Source of the DNA: Chryseobacterium gleum
GTDB lineage: Bacteria > Bacteroidota > Bacteroidia > Flavobacteriales_D > Crocinitomicaceae
Assembly: GCA_945882095.1 (NCBI GenBank)
Contig: CAMCWF010000013.1
Location: 1 to 61,592, forward strand
Direction: 5' to 3'
DNA: 61,592 nucleotides
In this document: positions 35,786 to 44,529 of the stretch, one piece after another
Layout: each line of letters starts with the position of its first letter
Position numbering within the stretch: the first letter of the stretch is position 1
Notes under the pieces: model-generated
What the model saw: the letters and a program-made list of their open reading frames with translations, nothing else
Told to the model about the DNA's origin: nothing
Databases searched by the model: none
Translations under genes and position numbers: made by a program

Positions 35786-36331
35786 ATTCAACAATTCTCC
35801 CCGTCTATCATGTTTTCTTGGAAACCGAGTAAAAATAGCGGTTGTACTTAATCGGTTTAGTTTAAGTTGTTCGCAATCGCCATTTGCATTAGACGGTTTG
35901 TATTCCTGTTAAAAGCAATGCATTTTACTTTCCAAATTATTCAAGACAACCAGTTTTTCAATGTGAAATAGTCGCTGATATGCAATATTCCGTATCGCCA
36001 CATAAACTTGCCGGTTATTGATTGGCTTATTGTACATGTCTTGGCGTATAACATCTGTAAAATCATTCGGCATGTTCCTTAACATGCGATTTCCCTCCGA
36101 TGACCAAGTTTTGGGCTGTAAATCCTTCGCAATAGCGATGATGCCTTTCGATCGCTTTTTTGATTACTGTTGAAACTTGAGCATAAGGAGTGCTTTCCTG
36201 TCATAGGTTTAAATACCAAATTGAAAAATTCAATAGGGTTGATTCATTTAACTAAGGTCAAGTTGATGTTATTTTATTGATACTGGCGATGCCTCAAGAA
36301 CTTTTAAAAACACTTTGTCGGGTGGGGTTTC
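35786..36331. other. 546-bp stretch with possible gene remnants
   Basis: Contains the second 41-bp repeat (36243-36283). On the minus strand a 58-codon open frame runs from 36085 to 35909 (start MLRNMPNDFTDVIRQD, end ESKMHCF). Just upstream a second frame, about 36220-36075, reads TVIKKAIERHHRYCEGF and then stops. Both look protein-like but neither is recognisable; they may be pieces of one decayed, frameshifted gene. Confidence 0.4.
36243..36283. repeat. 41-bp direct repeat, right copy
   Basis: Same sequence as 33169-33209 except one base (A at 36251). It lies 48 bp beyond the 3' end of the ParE-like gene (stop at 36332). Confidence 0.9.
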
Positions 36332-36628
36332 TTATTTCAATTTATTCTTCAAATCCATTCGTTCGTGTAGGATTCTGGCGATTTCAATCGATTGATCGTC
36401 CATTACCCGATAGAAAATGATGTGCTTTGAAGTTCTTTTACCTTTCAATTCCGGGTAAATTTCTTCATAAACTTTTCCTATTTGAGGTTTTTTAGCGATT
36501 GAAGAGCACGCATTAAGCAAGAGTTTATAATATTTATCTGCATGAGTTTCGGACCATGCCTCAACAGTGTAATACCATATATCGGATAGGTCCTTTACGG
36601 CATTGTTCGTTAACTTAAACTTTGCCAT
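36332..36628 (-). CDS. parE: RelE/ParE-superfamily toxin of a type II toxin-antitoxin pair
   Basis: A 98-residue small protein with the ParE/RelE fold pattern: AVKDLSDIWYYTVEAWSETH as helices 1-2, then PQIGKVYEEIYPELKG and the strand block KHIIFYRVMDDQSIEIARIL with a typical C-terminal HERMD. ParE toxins poison DNA gyrase; the exact target here is unknown. It follows the antitoxin gene with no gap (the ATG begins immediately after the antitoxin stop), as in most parDE operons. Confidence 0.88.
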   Translation of the reverse strand: MAKFKLTNNAVKDLSDIWYYTVEAWSETHADKYYKLLLNACSSIAKKPQIGKVYEEIYPELKGKRTSKHIIFYRVMDDQSIEIARILHERMDLKNKLK

Positions 36629-36871
36629 TTATTTCCTGCTTCCTTTCAATATTTTTAAGTGCTCGTCAGGGTCAAAATCTTCGGCTAAACCACTATTAAT
36701 TCCTTCGTCAATAGCTTGACGCAAAGCAATAATTTTCCGTTCCTCTTCTTCAAGTAGTCTTAATCCAGCACGAACTGCCTCACTTGCATTTTTGTACCGC
36801 CCTTCTTTTAAAATACTTTGAATAAATTGATCAAAATAACTACCCAAGGTAACCGATGTGTTTTTACTCAT
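36629..36871 (-). CDS. parD: ParD-like antitoxin
   Basis: An 80-residue protein. MSKNTSVTLGSYFDQFIQSI is the ribbon-helix-helix DNA-binding part, GRYKNASEAVRAGLRLLEEEE is the classic ParD helix pattern, and the acidic C-terminus (NSGLAEDFDPDEHLKILKGS) should wrap the toxin. The ATG at 36871 is preferred over an open frame nine codons longer. It should neutralise ParE and repress the operon. Confidence 0.9.
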   Translation of the reverse strand: MSKNTSVTLGSYFDQFIQSILKEGRYKNASEAVRAGLRLLEEEERKIIALRQAIDEGINSGLAEDFDPDEHLKILKGSRK

Positions 36872-37132
36872 AACTACTAATTTTAGGCAATGTACCAAAT
36901 ATTGGTATTTTTTTTCGATATGTATTTTGGAATTTTTCGGTATGTGGATTCAAAAAGGTTTAAGAATTGTTTTTTTTTGGGTTTTGAAACAATAATTACC
37001 TAATTATTATTGAAGACTAAATGTTTTTGACTTTAGAAATCATAATAAAATTACTCCCCGAAAGGACAAATTTTGGAAATGCCATGTATAAATGCCAAAA
37101 TATAACACGACGTTTGTTATTGGCTGGTAATC

Positions 37133-37567
37133 TTATTCCTCTTCGGACTCACCTAAACGCAAGGTGTGAGTTTTTTCACCTTGTGTACTTATTTTTCTAA
37201 AATCCTTGACCGTACGATTATCTTTAAGTTGATAACCTTTATCCGCATTTTTAATTTCGAATGCATTAACAGGATCTATTATAAATGAATACTTACCACC
37301 GCCTTTCCATTCCGCTCCTTCGGTATCAACGGCATAAAAGAAATAAGTGCTATATTCCAGGTCTCCACCAATTAGAACTTTGGTTTCACCTGGTTCTAAT
37401 TCATACCAGCCTCTTGAAAACCAACCAGTAAATGATTCGTCATTTTCATAATAAGCAATAGCAACATGAATTGGATGGTCTTGCGAATTCTGAAATTTTA
37501 GCTGAGCATTTGAATAATTAGCAAGAAATAAGCAACATATTGCTAAGATGAATAATTTATTTTTCAT
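37133..37567 (-). CDS. Secreted DUF1036-like protein
   Basis: A 144-residue exported protein. Signal peptide MKNKLFILAICCLFLANYSNAQ, then a beta-rich domain matching the DUF1036 pattern: LKFQNSQDHPIHVAIAYYEN, GWFSRGWYELEPGETKVL, a Tyr/Phe-rich strand (YSTYFFYAVD), and a final strand set ending in FRKISTQ. Function of this family is unknown. The ATG at 37567 begins the signal peptide. It stands alone, with no clear partner, in the accessory segment. Confidence 0.75.
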   Translation of the reverse strand: MKNKLFILAICCLFLANYSNAQLKFQNSQDHPIHVAIAYYENDESFTGWFSRGWYELEPGETKVLIGGDLEYSTYFFYAVDTEGAEWKGGGKYSFIIDPVNAFEIKNADKGYQLKDNRTVKDFRKISTQGEKTHTLRLGESEEE

Positions 37568-37798
37568 TTTTCTAAATTTAATTTTTTCTTTAAAATTAAC
37601 AATTTTTGCTTTACGAACCATATTTTAATTGGGTGTATGGTCTCCATTTTTTATTTCTTTTGTGCTAAGTCGAATTACAATTGGTTATTTAATACGACAT
37701 TCTTTTAATTTTCTCTTACTAACCCATTTAACAAAACTGGATCTATTGTGGATGTTTATTACCTATGTTCATTACGGTCATTCCTTGGCGATGCCTCT

Positions 37799-38173
37799 TT
37801 AATCGTTGTACATAAAGCCATGAAAAGGAAGCTCTTTTACCTCGCGTGTGGTTTTGTCCAAATAATGCATAAACCAATCCCCATTCCTTAAGGTGATCGT
37901 CAAAATAAAATCTTGTTCAACCCTATTACCCTCGTTAGATGCTGGTGGGTGTAACTTGGCGCAATTGTCTAATTGAATGTGGTCAGGCGCTACCTTTAAC
38001 GTGCCCTTAAACCTTTTCGAATTTAATACCCGTTCTCCCCTGATCGTCTTGTTTTCTTGTCCAACAAAAGGTGGACTGGGAAATTCATGTTCACTTTCTA
38101 TAATTAGCTCAGCGATTTTGCCATTGTTTTCGCTGAAAGATTGGATCATCACCATCGGTAGCTTTTCGCTCAT
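37799..38173 (-). CDS. Hypothetical protein
   Basis: A 124-residue soluble protein with no signal peptide and no family I recognise. It begins MSEKLPMVMIQSFSENNGKI and ends in a beta-like stretch (DFILTITLRNGDWFMHYLDK). Spaced from both neighbours by more than 200 bp, so probably monocistronic. The accessory location suggests a horizontally gained gene. Confidence 0.6.
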   Translation of the reverse strand: MSEKLPMVMIQSFSENNGKIAELIIESEHEFPSPPFVGQENKTIRGERVLNSKRFKGTLKVAPDHIQLDNCAKLHPPASNEGNRVEQDFILTITLRNGDWFMHYLDKTTREVKELPFHGFMYND

Positions 38174-38395
38174 TGTTTACTTAATTAATTATCACGAATT
38201 CTTTTTCGTTCTGAAATCAACCGTCGGATGGCTAACTGTTTTTACCTTTCTTCTTGCCTTTCAAAACAAAGTGAAACTAATGGAAATCATTCGCGAGACC
38301 ATAAGAATTTAGGGTGAATAGGAGAACTCCCGTAATTTTAGCGTATTAAATAGGGTTGGAAAGGCTACGTTGGGTATACAAGTACTCGTGTATGC

Positions 38396-41300
38396 CTATC
38401 GAATCAAGGTGATGTGCCCCGTGATGCGGTGTGTTTTGGACTCGTTGTCGGTCCAGTCCAAGACAAAAGTATAGACGCCCATTGGACATTCGTTCCCTTC
38501 ATACATTCCGTCCCAAGGTGCACCCGATGTTGTAAAGATGCGTTGACCCCATCGGTTGAAAATATAGCAGGTATAAGCTTTCAAGTTTTGAATAACGGGG
38601 TACCACAAATCGTTGGTTCCATCGTTGTCCGGCGTAAAGGAATTGGGCGCGTAAATGGTCAAGAGGCTGCAATCCAAGAAGTACAAGTCCAATAGAATCG
38701 TTGAATCACATCCATTGTCCGCTACCATCGGGTAACTGTAGCTTCCGCTGGCGAAAAGGGTGTCAATCCCAAAAAGATAAGAACTTCCAATGCATGCAGT
38801 GTCGAACAACTGGGTTTCATACGCACCATTCAAAAACAAACTCAATACATTGATGGAATCACACCCGTTTACCGTGGTTGTGGTGTCAAAGTACACGCCT
38901 TCATTGGTGTAGGTATTTCCGTTAAAAGTATATGAATTCCCTTCGCACAAATGAACTTCTTGGTTGACCACAATCGGCAATACCACAAAAACACTGGTTG
39001 TAACAATGCTGTCACATCCATGCACACTGGAAATTGTATCGATGTATTGTCCATTCGCACTGAACGAAATTCCATTTGAGGTCACCGTTTCTCCCTCGCA
39101 CAACGTAAACTGCTGAAATCCATAACTTGGGTTTGAATGGAATCCCAAGGTGGTAAATTGAATCGAATCACACCCCATGGTCGAGGTCAAAGAATCTAAA
39201 TACACGCCTGGTGTAGATTGCATCTGCCCTCCTAACATAACGCTGTCCCCTTGGCAAATCATGAGGGAAACATTCGTTTGCGTAGGTGTACATGGGTTGT
39301 TACAACCTGTAGCGTCGAAGGTTAAGGTAATTGGACATGGACTGTCGGTAATGTTAACGGTGTAATACCCTGGAATGGCTGCGGTATAGCTGAAATTTTG
39401 ACCTGGATTTACCGTGCCTGAAAAAACGGTGTTGCCAAGTGGGTTCACAATGTTGAAGGGGTACGGTTGATTCAAATAACCCGAAACGCCTCCCGAAAGT
39501 GAGAAAATCAAGGTGCAGTTTTGATTGTTGTAGGTTGAATTCGCTGCAAGTGGCTGAAGGTACACGATGGGAACTCCATTTTCCACGGTTGAGGTTTGGC
39601 AGTCAAAAGCCCCCCAATTGTTGGGAACATCACCCGCTGGCGACAAATAATACACCGTATTATACACTGGATTTCCAAAGGTTCCAGAGCCATCACTTAC
39701 ATGGATGAAAGAAGCTCCAGGGGTTTGCAAAGAGTCGATGAATGTAAAGCCTGAATTGTATACCGGATCGGGCGCGAGAGGGTAGGAGTGCACCACGTAA
39801 CCTGGACTTAAACAAGAGGGAAGGTTTGCCGTTGAATTCCCAATTCCATCCAATAAAATCGAAGGTTGAAAGGTGTTTCCGTAGCAAATCAGGGCTGTGT
39901 CGCCTACCAAAACATCTGCATAAACTCCATTGGAAACGTTTACGGCAACATCACCGGCATCGCTCTCCAATTCTTGGATGTATTCGATGATGTACTGTCC
40001 TTCATCTCCAGGTGAGCCACCATCCAATTGAATGGCATACACTTTTCCTGAATCCAAACAGCACAAAGAAACCTGTTGTCCAGTAAAGGTTGCAGAGCCT
40101 GAAACAATGGGGGTGATGACGGGGTCGAAACGGGTTCCATTGGTGGTAAAGGTTGCAGGCGCCAAACCTCCGTAACAAGAAGTTCCGTTCAACAATTCAA
40201 AAATGTTAAAGCGAAGTAAGTTCATCCCAATGTAGGCCCGCAAGCTGATTTCCACGGCGCCGGATCCAGGCGCTACGAAGTAATGCCATACCGTTTGATT
40301 TGCACAGTTCGCAGGATTTGGGTCAATGTTGGGTTCTCCGGCCAGGTATTCTTGGCAAGCCAAAACATTGGTTCCCGCAACGGATTGAAAGGTGGGATTT
40401 GCCCCAATGGGGATTACAGGGACTTGATACAGCGGGTTCTGCATGGTAAGGCAAAGAATGTCATTTCCAGGCGGGTTTAGCGTAGGGTCCACCACGCTGG
40501 GATCAAAGACCCAAGTTTTAATGGATTGGGAGCTCAAAGGCGTAATCGCATCCGAAGGATCTACCATTCCAAAGTATTTATAGCCAGGTTCTAAGCAAGG
40601 TGCGTGTACCAAAGCGCTGGGGTCACCGCCCAACAACCCATTGGGTCCGCCCTCATCAGAATTGATGAATTTCAAGTTGCTGCATAAATAATCCAATGGA
40701 ACCCCAGGGGAAAAGGAAGTGTCGTATCCAAATAGCGCAGCGCTTTCGCCATAGAGAATGCTTTGGTAATCGGTTTCGAACTTGATTCTTCCTTGGTTGG
40801 GCGCAATGAAATTTAACCAAACACTTTCATTCATAGCCGCATTTCCTAGGCCAATGTGGGGATAGTCGTAGGCATGGTATTCATTTGGGTTTGATGAGTT
40901 GTGGGCTTGACCTGTTTCTCCTGCACCATTGCCACTGTCAAAGGCACAGCCAAAATTAAGCACCGAGGTGGCTCCGCTGTTTTGTGCCGAAGAAATTTGT
41001 GTGGTATTGTACGATACTGTGTTGGATAGGCAAGGAATGTCTATTAAATCGGGTGGTCCACCGCCTAAGCCATTTATGCGAAGCTGAAAATACCCATTGC
41101 TGTTCGGGTTGTCAGCACAAATTTGAATGTAGTAGGTTTGTCCTGGAATGAGTTTTTGGTAAGAGATCAAAGGAATGGGATTGCAGGCGTCAAAAGTGAT
41201 TTCTGCTTCGGGATCGATGTTTAAAAAATCTATGCCATCGGAAAAATCAATGTTGGAAAGGTATTCAAATTCATTTTTTACCAATGCCCCTGTTACGGCA

Positions 41301-42133
41301 TGGATACCGTCGGTACAGTTTCCACCATCCGCTGCATGGTAAATTTGGAAGTAGGTACCGATTTGTGTACCCGCTAAATCTGAAGAAATATTTACAGACC
41401 CTGAAGCGGGCGCTACAAATTTCGCCCAGTTAGAACCGGCATTTTGGATGTCGTTGGCGGTAGGTTCATTGGGTTCAAGGGTAGCAGGACACCAACCGAA
41501 GGTATAGGTGGTATTCAACGCAAGTGGGTTTGCACTGCAAATGTTGTCTTGTAAAAAGCTTACCACGATTGGAATGCGGTCAACCCGCAGTTGGATGGTG
41601 TAGGTTTGTGGGCAACCTGGGTCTACTGAATTGGCTGTGAACGTGTATGTCAAAGAGCCAGCTGCTGCGGGAACAAGCATCACGACATTTTGAGCGTTCG
41701 TTTGTCCGTCGTTTAATCCAAGAATGTCATAATTTCCAACGTCGTCATTTTCGTAAGCTTCCCAAGAAAGATTGATTTGGGTGGGTACGTTGGTCGGACA
41801 TAAATAATCCCTGTCAAAAAACAATCCGCTGTTGGGCGAAAAAGTACCTCCGGGCGATGTCATGGTATAAGGACCGTTGTCGTTGTTTTTGTAGGCGTAG
41901 TTAAATCCGAAAATCCCAAACAAAGCGGGGTTGTTGTTGGAATAACCTACGGAATTGTCGGTTCCTGTGAATTCCCAAACATAGTCTGAATTTCCTGAGA
42001 AAAAACCATCGCAATCTTGGTAAATGCCCGTTTGTACAGAAAGTACAGTAACGCGTATGGTTGCTTGTGTCCAAGCACTGAAACAAAGTGCAAAACTTAG
42101 GAAGGCAAGAAGGTAGGATCTAAGCATCAGCAT
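38396..42133 (-). CDS. Giant T9SS type B surface protein, copy 2 (paralogue of 27724-31449)
   Basis: A 1245-residue exported protein, signal peptide MLMLRSYLLAFLSFALCFSAWTQ (an ATG at 42127 is an alternative). It aligns along its whole length with copy 1: both have NNNPALFGIFGFNYAYKNND and GLFFD blocks, the same central glycine- and proline-rich region, four C-x-G/GCDS modules and a type B tail (NSFTPDNDGTNDLWYP, IFNRWGQRIF, WDGMYEGNECPMGVYTF). It lies 16 bp after pdhC on the same strand with no promoter box of its own in the gap, so it may be read from the pdhA promoter. No PorP/SprF gene is adjacent, unlike copy 1. Confidence 0.9.
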   Translation of the reverse strand: MLMLRSYLLAFLSFALCFSAWTQATIRVTVLSVQTGIYQDCDGFFSGNSDYVWEFTGTDNSVGYSNNNPALFGIFGFNYAYKNNDNGPYTMTSPGGTFSPNSGLFFDRDYLCPTNVPTQINLSWEAYENDDVGNYDILGLNDGQTNAQNVVMLVPAAAGSLTYTFTANSVDPGCPQTYTIQLRVDRIPIVVSFLQDNICSANPLALNTTYTFGWCPATLEPNEPTANDIQNAGSNWAKFVAPASGSVNISSDLAGTQIGTYFQIYHAADGGNCTDGIHAVTGALVKNEFEYLSNIDFSDGIDFLNIDPEAEITFDACNPIPLISYQKLIPGQTYYIQICADNPNSNGYFQLRINGLGGGPPDLIDIPCLSNTVSYNTTQISSAQNSGATSVLNFGCAFDSGNGAGETGQAHNSSNPNEYHAYDYPHIGLGNAAMNESVWLNFIAPNQGRIKFETDYQSILYGESAALFGYDTSFSPGVPLDYLCSNLKFINSDEGGPNGLLGGDPSALVHAPCLEPGYKYFGMVDPSDAITPLSSQSIKTWVFDPSVVDPTLNPPGNDILCLTMQNPLYQVPVIPIGANPTFQSVAGTNVLACQEYLAGEPNIDPNPANCANQTVWHYFVAPGSGAVEISLRAYIGMNLLRFNIFELLNGTSCYGGLAPATFTTNGTRFDPVITPIVSGSATFTGQQVSLCCLDSGKVYAIQLDGGSPGDEGQYIIEYIQELESDAGDVAVNVSNGVYADVLVGDTALICYGNTFQPSILLDGIGNSTANLPSCLSPGYVVHSYPLAPDPVYNSGFTFIDSLQTPGASFIHVSDGSGTFGNPVYNTVYYLSPAGDVPNNWGAFDCQTSTVENGVPIVYLQPLAANSTYNNQNCTLIFSLSGGVSGYLNQPYPFNIVNPLGNTVFSGTVNPGQNFSYTAAIPGYYTVNITDSPCPITLTFDATGCNNPCTPTQTNVSLMICQGDSVMLGGQMQSTPGVYLDSLTSTMGCDSIQFTTLGFHSNPSYGFQQFTLCEGETVTSNGISFSANGQYIDTISSVHGCDSIVTTSVFVVLPIVVNQEVHLCEGNSYTFNGNTYTNEGVYFDTTTTVNGCDSINVLSLFLNGAYETQLFDTACIGSSYLFGIDTLFASGSYSYPMVADNGCDSTILLDLYFLDCSLLTIYAPNSFTPDNDGTNDLWYPVIQNLKAYTCYIFNRWGQRIFTTSGAPWDGMYEGNECPMGVYTFVLDWTDNESKTHRITGHITLIR

Positions 42134-42149
42134 GTCAGTTTTCGGTTAC

Positions 42150-43409
42150 TCAGAGGAGCATCGAAACTGGATTTTCCATGTAGTTCTTAAAGGTTTGTAA
42201 AAATGCAGATCCTGTTGCGCCATCTACGACCCTGTGGTCGCAAGACAAGGTAACCTTCATTACATTTCCTGGTACAATTGCCCCATTTTTTACTACCGGA
42301 ATTTCTTTAATACCCCCGACCGCTAAAATACAACTATCGGGTGGATTGACAATGGCTGTAAAGGATTCAATCCCGAACATTCCTAAATTTGAAATCGTAA
42401 AGGTATTGCCTTCCCAATCGGAGGGTTGAAGCTTTTTATCCTTCGCTTTTCCTGCCAAATCTTTTACTTCTTTTGAAATTTGCATGAGTCCTTTTCCATC
42501 CGCAAAGCGAATGACCGGGACCAATAATCCGTCTTCTACAGCTACGGCAACGCCGATATGAACGTGGTTGTTTCTTCGGATGACATCACCAAGCCAAGAT
42601 GAATTCACAGCAGTATGTTTTTTTAGGGACATTGCAACCGCTTTGATGACCATGTCATTGAAAGAAACCTTCACTCCTTCCATGGCATTCAAGGATTTTC
42701 TTGAAGCAATGGCTTGATCCATATCGATGTCCAAGGTCAAGTAGAAGTGAGGCGCTGTAAATTTACTTTCTGCCAATCTTCGTGCAATGGTTTTACGCAT
42801 TTGGCTGATTGGTTCATCTGTGTATGACTCCGTTCCTGCAGGAACGGCACTGGAAGGAAGAATGGTGTTTCTTGTTGGGTGCGGAGAATAATGATCAATG
42901 TCTCTCTTTACCACACGTCCATTTTCACCGCTTCCAGCGATGTACTTAAGGTCGATGCCTTTCTCCGTGGCCATTTTTTTCGCAAGCGGCGATGCTAAAA
43001 TTCTTTCGTCAGAAGCAAGCATTTGTTTGCCGTTGGTGACAGCTGCGTTGGCTTGGGCAACGACAGGCGACGGAATGGCTACAGGTGCAGCAGTTGGGGT
43101 TGTTTCTGTGGCAATAGGCGTGGTATCAGCAGGGGCGCTTCCATTTTGAAGCAGGGCTGAAATATCTTCGCCGTGGTTTCCTATGATCGCAAGAATGGCG
43201 TTTACGGGCGCTCCTTTTCCCGTTTCGATTCCTATGTGAAGCAATTCTCCGTCAAAAAAAGATTCGAATTCCATGGTGGCTTTGTCGGTTTCAATTTCCG
43301 CCAACAATTCACCTGATTTTACTGAATCTCCCACTTTCTTATGCCATGCAGCCACCACACCTTCGGTCATGGTATCGCTTAACTTGGGCATGTAAATAAT
43401 TTCCGCCAT
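42150..43409 (-). CDS. pdhC: Pyruvate dehydrogenase E2, dihydrolipoamide acetyltransferase
   Basis: A 419-residue enzyme that transfers the acetyl group to CoA. An N-terminal lipoyl domain carries the lipoylated lysine in IETDKATMEF (Lys43), a Pro/Ala/Thr-rich linker follows (about 85-130), then an E3/E1-binding domain (ILASPLAKKMATEKGIDLKY, GENGRVVKRDI) and the catalytic domain ending in LSCDHRVVDGATGSAFLQ (His392, Asp396). It is 12 bp after pdhA. No E1-beta or E3 gene is in the window. Confidence 0.95.
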   Translation of the reverse strand: MAEIIYMPKLSDTMTEGVVAAWHKKVGDSVKSGELLAEIETDKATMEFESFFDGELLHIGIETGKGAPVNAILAIIGNHGEDISALLQNGSAPADTTPIATETTPTAAPVAIPSPVVAQANAAVTNGKQMLASDERILASPLAKKMATEKGIDLKYIAGSGENGRVVKRDIDHYSPHPTRNTILPSSAVPAGTESYTDEPISQMRKTIARRLAESKFTAPHFYLTLDIDMDQAIASRKSLNAMEGVKVSFNDMVIKAVAMSLKKHTAVNSSWLGDVIRRNNHVHIGVAVAVEDGLLVPVIRFADGKGLMQISKEVKDLAGKAKDKKLQPSDWEGNTFTISNLGMFGIESFTAIVNPPDSCILAVGGIKEIPVVKNGAIVPGNVMKVTLSCDHRVVDGATGSAFLQTFKNYMENPVSMLL

Positions 43410-43421
43410 GGTTAGGTAATT

Positions 43422-44465
43422 TTAATATTCTTTAATGTAAGGATAATCGCTTTGAACATAAACATCTTCGTACAATGCTTCAGGCGCTGGATAAGGTGAA
43501 TTTTCTGCGAAGACAACGCTTTCATCTACTTCATTTTTAACCCAAGTACTGATTTCCTCTAATTCTTTCTCGTTAAGCCACTTGTTCTTTTGGATGACTT
43601 CAAGCACGTGGTAAATCGGGTCATTGTCCATCCAATCATTTACTTCATCCTTGGTTCTGTATTTTTGAGGGTCAGACATCGAGTGTCCTTTGTAACGGTA
43701 CGTTCTGATGTCCAAAAGGGTAGGGCCATCGCCTCGTCTTGCGCGGTCCGCTGCTTCTGAAATGGCATTATGAACATCTTCAGGGCGCATGCCATTCACT
43801 ATTTTCGAAGGCATTTCATAGGAAAGTCCAATTTTCGATAAGTCTGTGACATTTGTGGTGCGTTCTACGCTGGTTCCCATTGCATAGTTGTTGTTTTCAA
43901 TGATGTAAATCACTGGCAATTTCCATAGCATAGCCATGTTAAAAGTTTCATGCAATGCACCTTGTCGAACCGCTCCATCTCCCATGGAAACAACGGTTAC
44001 ATTCTCAGTTCCATTGTATTGTTCTGCAAAGGCAACACCGGTTCCCATGGGTATTTGTGCACCTACAATTCCGTGCCCTCCCATAAAATTCTTTTCCTTG
44101 TCAAAAAAGTGCATCGATCCACCTTTTCCTTTCGAGCATCCTGTGGTGCGACCATACAATTCAGCCATCAATCTTCTTGGGTCGGTTCCCAATGCAATCG
44201 GATGGGCGTGGTCTCTGTATGCCGTCATGTGTTTATCTGTTGGACGTACAGCACTTGCGGTACCTACAGCGATGGCTTCTTGACCAATGTAAAGGTGACA
44301 AAAGCCTCCAAATTTTTGTTGAATGTAAAGTTGACCGGTTTTTTCTTCGAATTTTCGAATCAACAACATGTCTGTATACCATTTAACATAGGTTTCTTTG
44401 GTAAATGCACCTGTGGTGTTTTTGGATGTAGCTTTACTCGCTCCGGCTGTAGTTTTGACTGCCAT
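43422..44465 (-). CDS. pdhA: Pyruvate dehydrogenase E1 alpha subunit
   Basis: A 347-residue TPP-dependent subunit that decarboxylates pyruvate. The TPP/Mg motif is SMGDGAVRQGALHETFNMA through ENNNYAMGTS (GDG...NN). FCHLYIGQEAIAVG and HAHPIALG are family-specific, and the phospho-loop-like YRYKGHSMSDPQKYR is present. It normally pairs with an E1 beta subunit that must be elsewhere. The start is 18 bp downstream of a TATATTTG promoter box. Confidence 0.96.
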   Translation of the reverse strand: MAVKTTAGASKATSKNTTGAFTKETYVKWYTDMLLIRKFEEKTGQLYIQQKFGGFCHLYIGQEAIAVGTASAVRPTDKHMTAYRDHAHPIALGTDPRRLMAELYGRTTGCSKGKGGSMHFFDKEKNFMGGHGIVGAQIPMGTGVAFAEQYNGTENVTVVSMGDGAVRQGALHETFNMAMLWKLPVIYIIENNNYAMGTSVERTTNVTDLSKIGLSYEMPSKIVNGMRPEDVHNAISEAADRARRGDGPTLLDIRTYRYKGHSMSDPQKYRTKDEVNDWMDNDPIYHVLEVIQKNKWLNEKELEEISTWVKNEVDESVVFAENSPYPAPEALYEDVYVQSDYPYIKEY

Positions 44466-44483
44466 GGTTCAATTATTTGAGTA

Positions 44484-44517
44484 CAAATATAAGAAGTAAT
44501 CTATTAATAAAACCAAA
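44484..44517 (-). promoter_or_regulatory. pdhA promoter (TTTG-N22-TATATTTG)
   Basis: On the minus strand TTTG (44517-44514) then 22 bases then TATATTTG (44491-44484), the best two-part match to the Bacteroidota promoter pattern in the window. Transcription of pdhA-pdhC, and possibly the giant protein gene after them, would begin here. Confidence 0.6.
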
Positions 44518-44529
44518 GAATCTGCGGCT

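Noticed and set aside
37102..37120. Inverted repeat ATAACA...TGTTAT past the DUF1036-like gene, resembling an integron recombination site end
   Set aside because: No matching second half or core GTTRRRY, no T-run for a terminator, and no integrase in the window.
36287..37797. 12-bp match TGGCGATGCCTC near 36286 and 37787
   Set aside because: A 12-mer shared in a few kilobases is expected by chance and has no extended flanks.
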